This document shows positions 60,690 to 64,000 of a stretch of DNA of 64,000 nucleotides, one piece after another. Both the position numbers and the translations under genes were made by a program. Below the pieces are notes generated by a model. The model worked only from the letters and a program-made list of their open reading frames with translations, was not told the DNA's origin and did not search any database. This DNA is from CTSoil-075 sp042610375 (lineage in GTDB: Bacteria; Bacillota; Negativicutes; DSM-13327). The stretch is taken from the NCBI RefSeq assembly GCF_042610375.1, contig NZ_JBGJZL010000006.1:186001-250000 (forward strand), given 5' to 3'. Position 1 is the stretch's first letter. Each line of letters begins with the position of its first letter.

Positions 60690-61565
60690 TTACTTTGAGT
60701 TAAATTTACCTAAAATTCGAATTTGCAGTTGCAAATCCTTACGAGCAAGAATATTTTCAAGAGAATTTTGCTGCTTATGATCGACTACTTCAATAACAAA
60801 TTGATACTCTCCCATTTTTGTTTTCAATGGTCGATCATGAAGACTTTGTACAGCATAGCCCTTTTTCTCTAATTCGCATAACAATTTTACCACGGAATTG
60901 ATCGAGCCGTTGACGAGTATTGATGCTTTATTTCCTTCACTCGTATGCTTTGCTTTTAATGTAACAATCCAAAAACGAGTTACGTTAGTATTTGTATACT
61001 GCAAATCAGTGGCTAAAATATTTAAATTGTACACTTCTGCAGTACGTGATGCTGCAATGGCTGCCATTGAAGTATCTCCTGACTCCGCCACCTTTTTAGC
61101 CGCTTCAGCCGTACTCGACACTTCAACAATAGTTGCATCAGGAGTATTGGCTTTCATCCAAGCCTTGCTTTGAGCAATTCCTTGTGGATGAGACATGATT
61201 GTTTTGATTTGCGGTATTGTAGCCCCTGGTAAAGCAAGCAAGGTTTGCCGGATTGGTAAATCCACTTCACCAACAACAGTAAAGGAGTCATCTGCTACAA
61301 CCCCATCAAGATAATTATACACAGGGCCACCAATTGTATTTTCAATGGGTACGACTGCATACTCACATTTTCCTGATTTCAACATGGCTAAAGATTCTGC
61401 AACTGTGGATACGGGTGTTATTGTCTCTCCTTGTCCAAAGAATTGAATAGTAGCCTCTTCAGTATAAGTACCTGCTGGTCCCAAATAACCTACATTCGCG
61501 AATGCAGTATTTCCTAACAAACTTAAACATATGAGCATTATTACAAGAATAGCATTACGTTTCAT
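60690..61565 (-). CDS. Exported prephenate dehydratase (PDT-ACT)
   Basis: 291 residues. A textbook signal peptide (MKRNAILVIMLICLSLLGNTAFA, cleavage after Ala23) precedes a complete prephenate dehydratase: GPAGTYTEEA (~28-37), VPIENTIGG (~72-80), SHPQGIAQ (~125-132) and the catalytic TRF (196-198) in NVTRFWIV. An ACT domain follows (from ~215) with SLHDRPLKTK in place of the ESRP phenylalanine-binding motif. GGAGGG is 6 bases before the ATG and no internal ATG allows a shorter start, so export is intended. Reaction: prephenate to phenylpyruvate, or arogenate to phenylalanine. Usual PDT is cytoplasmic. Follows an isochorismatase-fold gene by 24 bp. Confidence 0.9.
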   Translation of the reverse strand: MKRNAILVIMLICLSLLGNTAFANVGYLGPAGTYTEEATIQFFGQGETITPVSTVAESLAMLKSGKCEYAVVPIENTIGGPVYNYLDGVVADDSFTVVGEVDLPIRQTLLALPGATIPQIKTIMSHPQGIAQSKAWMKANTPDATIVEVSSTAEAAKKVAESGDTSMAAIAASRTAEVYNLNILATDLQYTNTNVTRFWIVTLKAKHTSEGNKASILVNGSINSVVKLLCELEKKGYAVQSLHDRPLKTKMGEYQFVIEVVDHKQQNSLENILARKDLQLQIRILGKFNSK

Positions 61566-61589
61566 CCTTTACCCTCCTAACATTTATCT

Positions 61590-62126
61590 TCATTTTACTA
61601 GACGAGAAATCTTCTTAAAGTCCTCAGTCCCCGCACTATGGCAAAGTTCGAAGAGTATGGATTCCACAGTCGCAAGAATTGCACCTTCATATTCCATGCG
61701 TTTTAATGCGATTTCATAGTCTCGCCTGTCACGAGAGCTAATTGCATCGACAACTACAATCGGTGTAAAGCCTAGAGATTTTAAATCAATAACCGTCTGT
61801 AATACACAAACATGAGCCTCTATACCCGTAATAATAATATTTTTTCTACCTGTTTTGTCAAATTCGGCGAGTAGCTCTGCTGAACCACAACAACTAAAGG
61901 CCATTTTATCATAGTAATGAGAAAAATATACTCCTAGTTCTTCAATCGTATCGCCCAACCCTTTTGGATACTGTCGTGCGGCCATGATAGGAATAGCGAG
62001 AGCTTTCATACCTTCGAGCAAGGTAATCACTTTTTTACGAAGAATTTCTTGATTCTCCATATGGGGAAATAGTTTTTCTTGAACATCAATTAATAACAAC
62101 TGAGACTTTTCTTTTTCAATACGCAT
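61590..62126 (-). CDS. Isochorismatase-family cysteine hydrolase
   Basis: 178 residues, isochorismatase/nicotinamidase fold with its triad: Asp14 (LLLIDVQEKLF), Lys74 (DKMAFSC) and Cys107 (EAHVCVLQT). The cis-peptide before the Cys and the GIEAHVC block match the YcaC/. Confidence 0.85.
   Translation of the reverse strand: MRIEKEKSQLLLIDVQEKLFPHMENQEILRKKVITLLEGMKALAIPIMAARQYPKGLGDTIEELGVYFSHYYDKMAFSCCGSAELLAEFDKTGRKNIIITGIEAHVCVLQTVIDLKSLGFTPIVVVDAISSRDRRDYEIALKRMEYEGAILATVESILFELCHSAGTEDFKKISRLVK
61590..62126 (-). CDS. Isochorismatase-family cysteine hydrolase (start evidence)
   Basis: Start chosen at ATG 62126 because GGGAGAGG lies ahead of it; the outer frame to 62159 has no ribosome site. 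The product is cytoplasmic (no leader). The gene is in one operon with the exported prephenate dehydratase. Typical substrates of this fold are amides (nicotinamide, biuret) or isochorismate; none is proven here. Confidence 0.85.
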   Translation of the reverse strand: MRIEKEKSQLLLIDVQEKLFPHMENQEILRKKVITLLEGMKALAIPIMAARQYPKGLGDTIEELGVYFSHYYDKMAFSCCGSAELLAEFDKTGRKNIIITGIEAHVCVLQTVIDLKSLGFTPIVVVDAISSRDRRDYEIALKRMEYEGAILATVESILFELCHSAGTEDFKKISRLVK

Positions 62127-62217
62127 ATTTTCTTTCCTCTCCCTTTCAACAATCATCACTTTTGACTTTTTGTTGTCATTTCGACAGGCACTCTAAATAC
62201 TGATCATATAAAAAAAG

Positions 62218-62254
62218 ACTTGGAACCCTAGAAAGTGTTATATTTTCTGATTCC
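62218..62254 (+). repeat. Dispersed intergenic repeat, copy D (right half only)
   Basis: ACTTGGAACCCTAGAAAGTG-TTATATTTTCTGATT corresponds to the right half of copy A (CTTGTAACCCTAGAAAGTGTTATACTTTCT...GATTACG); hairpin AGAAAG (62230-62235) / TTTTCT (62243-62248) kept, left half missing. Confidence 0.7.
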
Positions 62255-62340
62255 ATAAAAAAATCACCTTGAATGTTTATGTTCGCTCTATCACCATAAT
62301 CTCCTTGCCAAATCCATATAAAATCTACTTTTTTCTTGAT

Positions 62341-64000
62341 TTATACGATAAACTGATTCACTGCATCTTTTAGTTTATTGGACAAATGAGCTAAATTCTG
62401 GCTAGAGGAAGCGATTTCTTCTATGGATGCCAATTGCTCTTGTGTAGCCGCTGATACAGTATGAGTCTGATTCGCCGTTTCCTTCGTAATGGTATCAATG
62501 GTCTGAACTGAGGAAATGACTCGTTGGCTTCCGACTACTAACTGTTGTAGCGTCGCAGAAATTCCATTAACCTGTGAAGAAACTTCATTAACCTTTTCCT
62601 GTATTTCATTAAATGATTGTCCAGCCATAGTAACGACTTGTGTTCCTATGGCAATCTCTTGTGCACCATGATTCATGGCAAGTACAGCTGCTTTCATATC
62701 ATCTTGAATAATACCAATGATTCCAGCAATCCTTTTGGTCGCTCCTTGAGATTCTTCAGCTAATTTTCGTACTTCTTCCGCTACAACGGCAAAACCTCTA
62801 CCTTGCTCACCTGCATGGGCAGCTTCAATGGCAGCATTTAATGCCAATAGGTTTGTTTGTCCTGCAATATTTGCAATATCATCTACAATTTGTCCAATTT
62901 CAAGTGAGCTATTACTTAGTTTCGTAACAGCTTCACTGACAATTTGAGAAGATTGATTAACTAAAATCATCTGGTTAACAGCTGTTCCAATCGCATGACT
63001 GCCATCCTGCGCTACCTGAGATGTCTTATCAGCTACATTGGCTACACGACTTGCATTGACTGCAACTTTCTGTACACTTATCGTAATTTGCTCTACAACG
63101 TCGCAAGCTTCATCGGAAGCCTTTGATTGATTTTCTACTCCCTGAGCTACTTCTGTGATCGTAACGGTCACTTGATTCGCCGCTAATGCTGATTGCTCTG
63201 CACTATTAGATAAATCTTCAGAAGAAGAAGTAACTTGTAGAGCTGTATCCGATACAACCGAAACAATATTTTTAAGACTTTCTAACATGGTATTGGTAGC
63301 AATACCCAATTCCCCAATTTCATCCTTATCGCCAATCTTTATGGGCGCAACAGATAGATCTCCGTGAGCAACTTTTTGTAAGCAGACTACACATTGATGC
63401 AACCGAGTCACAATCATTCGTGAAAGTAACCATGCAATCATACCACTCGTCATAATACTAATTAAAAATATAATTCCCATACTCCACTTTGCCGATAATC
63501 CAGCTGATTTGCTACTCATCCATTCACGATTCGTCAATTCACTGATTTCTTTACGCAACTTTTTATGAACATGCCCACATGCATCCATATAAATTTTTCC
63601 ATCTGCTAATCTTGCTTGTGCCAGTTGCAGTTTACCGTTTTTAATAAGGTCAATTTGACTATCAAAGTGTTTATTAATGACTTCAATATTAGGTTTTGTT
63701 TCATTTTCTACGATACTTTCCAAGGCAGGATATACAGAATAATATCCTTCTAATTCTTTCATAATATGATCGATATTTTTGCGACTTGCAGCATAGGATT
63801 CCAAAAATCGCTCATCGCCGTTACTAGCAATATAGCCACGAACGCCCGCCTCTTCATTGGATAACTCAGTGCCGATTTCCTCAACCATGCGCGCCAATGG
63901 CAAAGAATCATTAGCTACTTTATTTGTAGCGTTTTCCATAATTCTTAAATTATAAAAAGCCGCAATTGTAGTTATTAGCATCATAATTAAAATAATACCA
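62341..64000 (-). CDS. Methyl-accepting chemotaxis protein (N-terminally truncated by window)
   Basis: At least 552 residues; the frame is open to the window end (a first membrane helix GIILIMMLITTIAAF is cut), so the ATG at 63984 is not the start. CHASE3-like periplasmic helical domain (~20-170), second membrane helix (WSMGIIFLISIMTSGMIAWLLS), HAMP (~195-250), and a signalling domain with the highly conserved hairpin NLLALNAAIEAAHAGEQGRGFAVVAEEVRKLAEES. It lacks a C-terminal NWETF-type CheR tether. Confidence 0.93.
   Translation of the reverse strand, partial: GIILIMMLITTIAAFYNLRIMENATNKVANDSLPLARMVEEIGTELSNEEAGVRGYIASNGDERFLESYAASRKNIDHIMKELEGYYSVYPALESIVENETKPNIEVINKHFDSQIDLIKNGKLQLAQARLADGKIYMDACGHVHKKLRKEISELTNREWMSSKSAGLSAKWSMGIIFLISIMTSGMIAWLLSRMIVTRLHQCVVCLQKVAHGDLSVAPIKIGDKDEIGELGIATNTMLESLKNIVSVVSDTALQVTSSSEDLSNSAEQSALAANQVTVTITEVAQGVENQSKASDEACDVVEQITISVQKVAVNASRVANVADKTSQVAQDGSHAIGTAVNQMILVNQSSQIVSEAVTKLSNSSLEIGQIVDDIANIAGQTNLLALNAAIEAAHAGEQGRGFAVVAEEVRKLAEESQGATKRIAGIIGIIQDDMKAAVLAMNHGAQEIAIGTQVVTMAGQSFNEIQEKVNEVSSQVNGISATLQQLVVGSQRVISSVQTIDTITKETANQTHTVSAATQEQLASIEEIASSSQNLAHLSNKLKDAVNQFIV

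Noticed and set aside
1..64000. CRISPR arrays, tRNA or rRNA genes, prophage or insertion sequences
   Set aside because: None seen by eye: no regularly spaced repeats with unique spacers, no cloverleaf or rRNA-like sequence, no transposase or integrase among the proteins.

Overview
The window (AT-rich, about 38-40% GC by eye) reads like a spore-forming anaerobe of the Firmicutes, most likely a Negativicute of the Sporomusaceae/Pelosinus type. This is inferred from gene content, not from any marker gene: SAM-I and lysine riboswitches, a LarA racemase homologue, 2-oxoacid:ferredoxin oxidoreductase, an [FeFe]-hydrogenase/formate dehydrogenase cluster, and very many two-component and c-di-GMP proteins. 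No rRNA, tRNA, CRISPR array, phage or insertion sequence was recognised. A single N at 54090 sits inside an exact 121-bp direct duplication, so the sequence is a draft assembly with a contig join there.

1-15.9 kb: end of an Nramp manganese transporter with a convergent MntR-type repressor; glnK-amt with a terminator-bearing leader between the genes; an HD-GYP protein; lysA behind a complete lysine riboswitch; fumarase; an MFS carrier-larA operon; a SAM-I riboswitch controlling an aminotransferase and metQ; several small proteins; an M29 aminopeptidase.

16-36.5 kb: signalling and housekeeping. A CheB-CheR-PAS protein with a separate histidine kinase, an LTA-synthase-like sulfatase with ywbE, an HD-GYP protein, a DEAD-box helicase, an SDR, a PocR-GAF-GGDEF-HD-GYP protein, a HAD phosphatase coupled to an EamA carrier, PIN-PhoH, a DinG-like helicase, an unlisted 34-residue membrane peptide and a 7TM-GGDEF cyclase.

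36.7-45.2 kb: a four-gene operon (two four-cluster ferredoxin-like subunits, an [FeFe] hydrogenase and a Cys-type formate dehydrogenase) with the composition of a hydrogen-dependent CO2 reductase / soluble formate-hydrogen lyase. A LysR regulator and two molybdopterin genes (moeA and a MoeA-like protein) lie divergently beside it.

45.3-64 kb: uxaC; a small ECF-sigma operon of membrane and redox-like small proteins; korAB; two further phosphorelay systems, one with a 1340-residue double-kinase hybrid sensor and an NtrC-type activator; an operon of an isochorismatase-fold hydrolase with a prephenate dehydratase that carries a clean signal peptide; and the start-truncated end of a chemoreceptor.

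The most interesting items are the exported prephenate dehydratase, the HDCR-like operon, and a dispersed intergenic repeat family (28.9, 41.6, 41.7 and 62.2 kb) whose first hairpin shows a compensatory base-pair change between copies.
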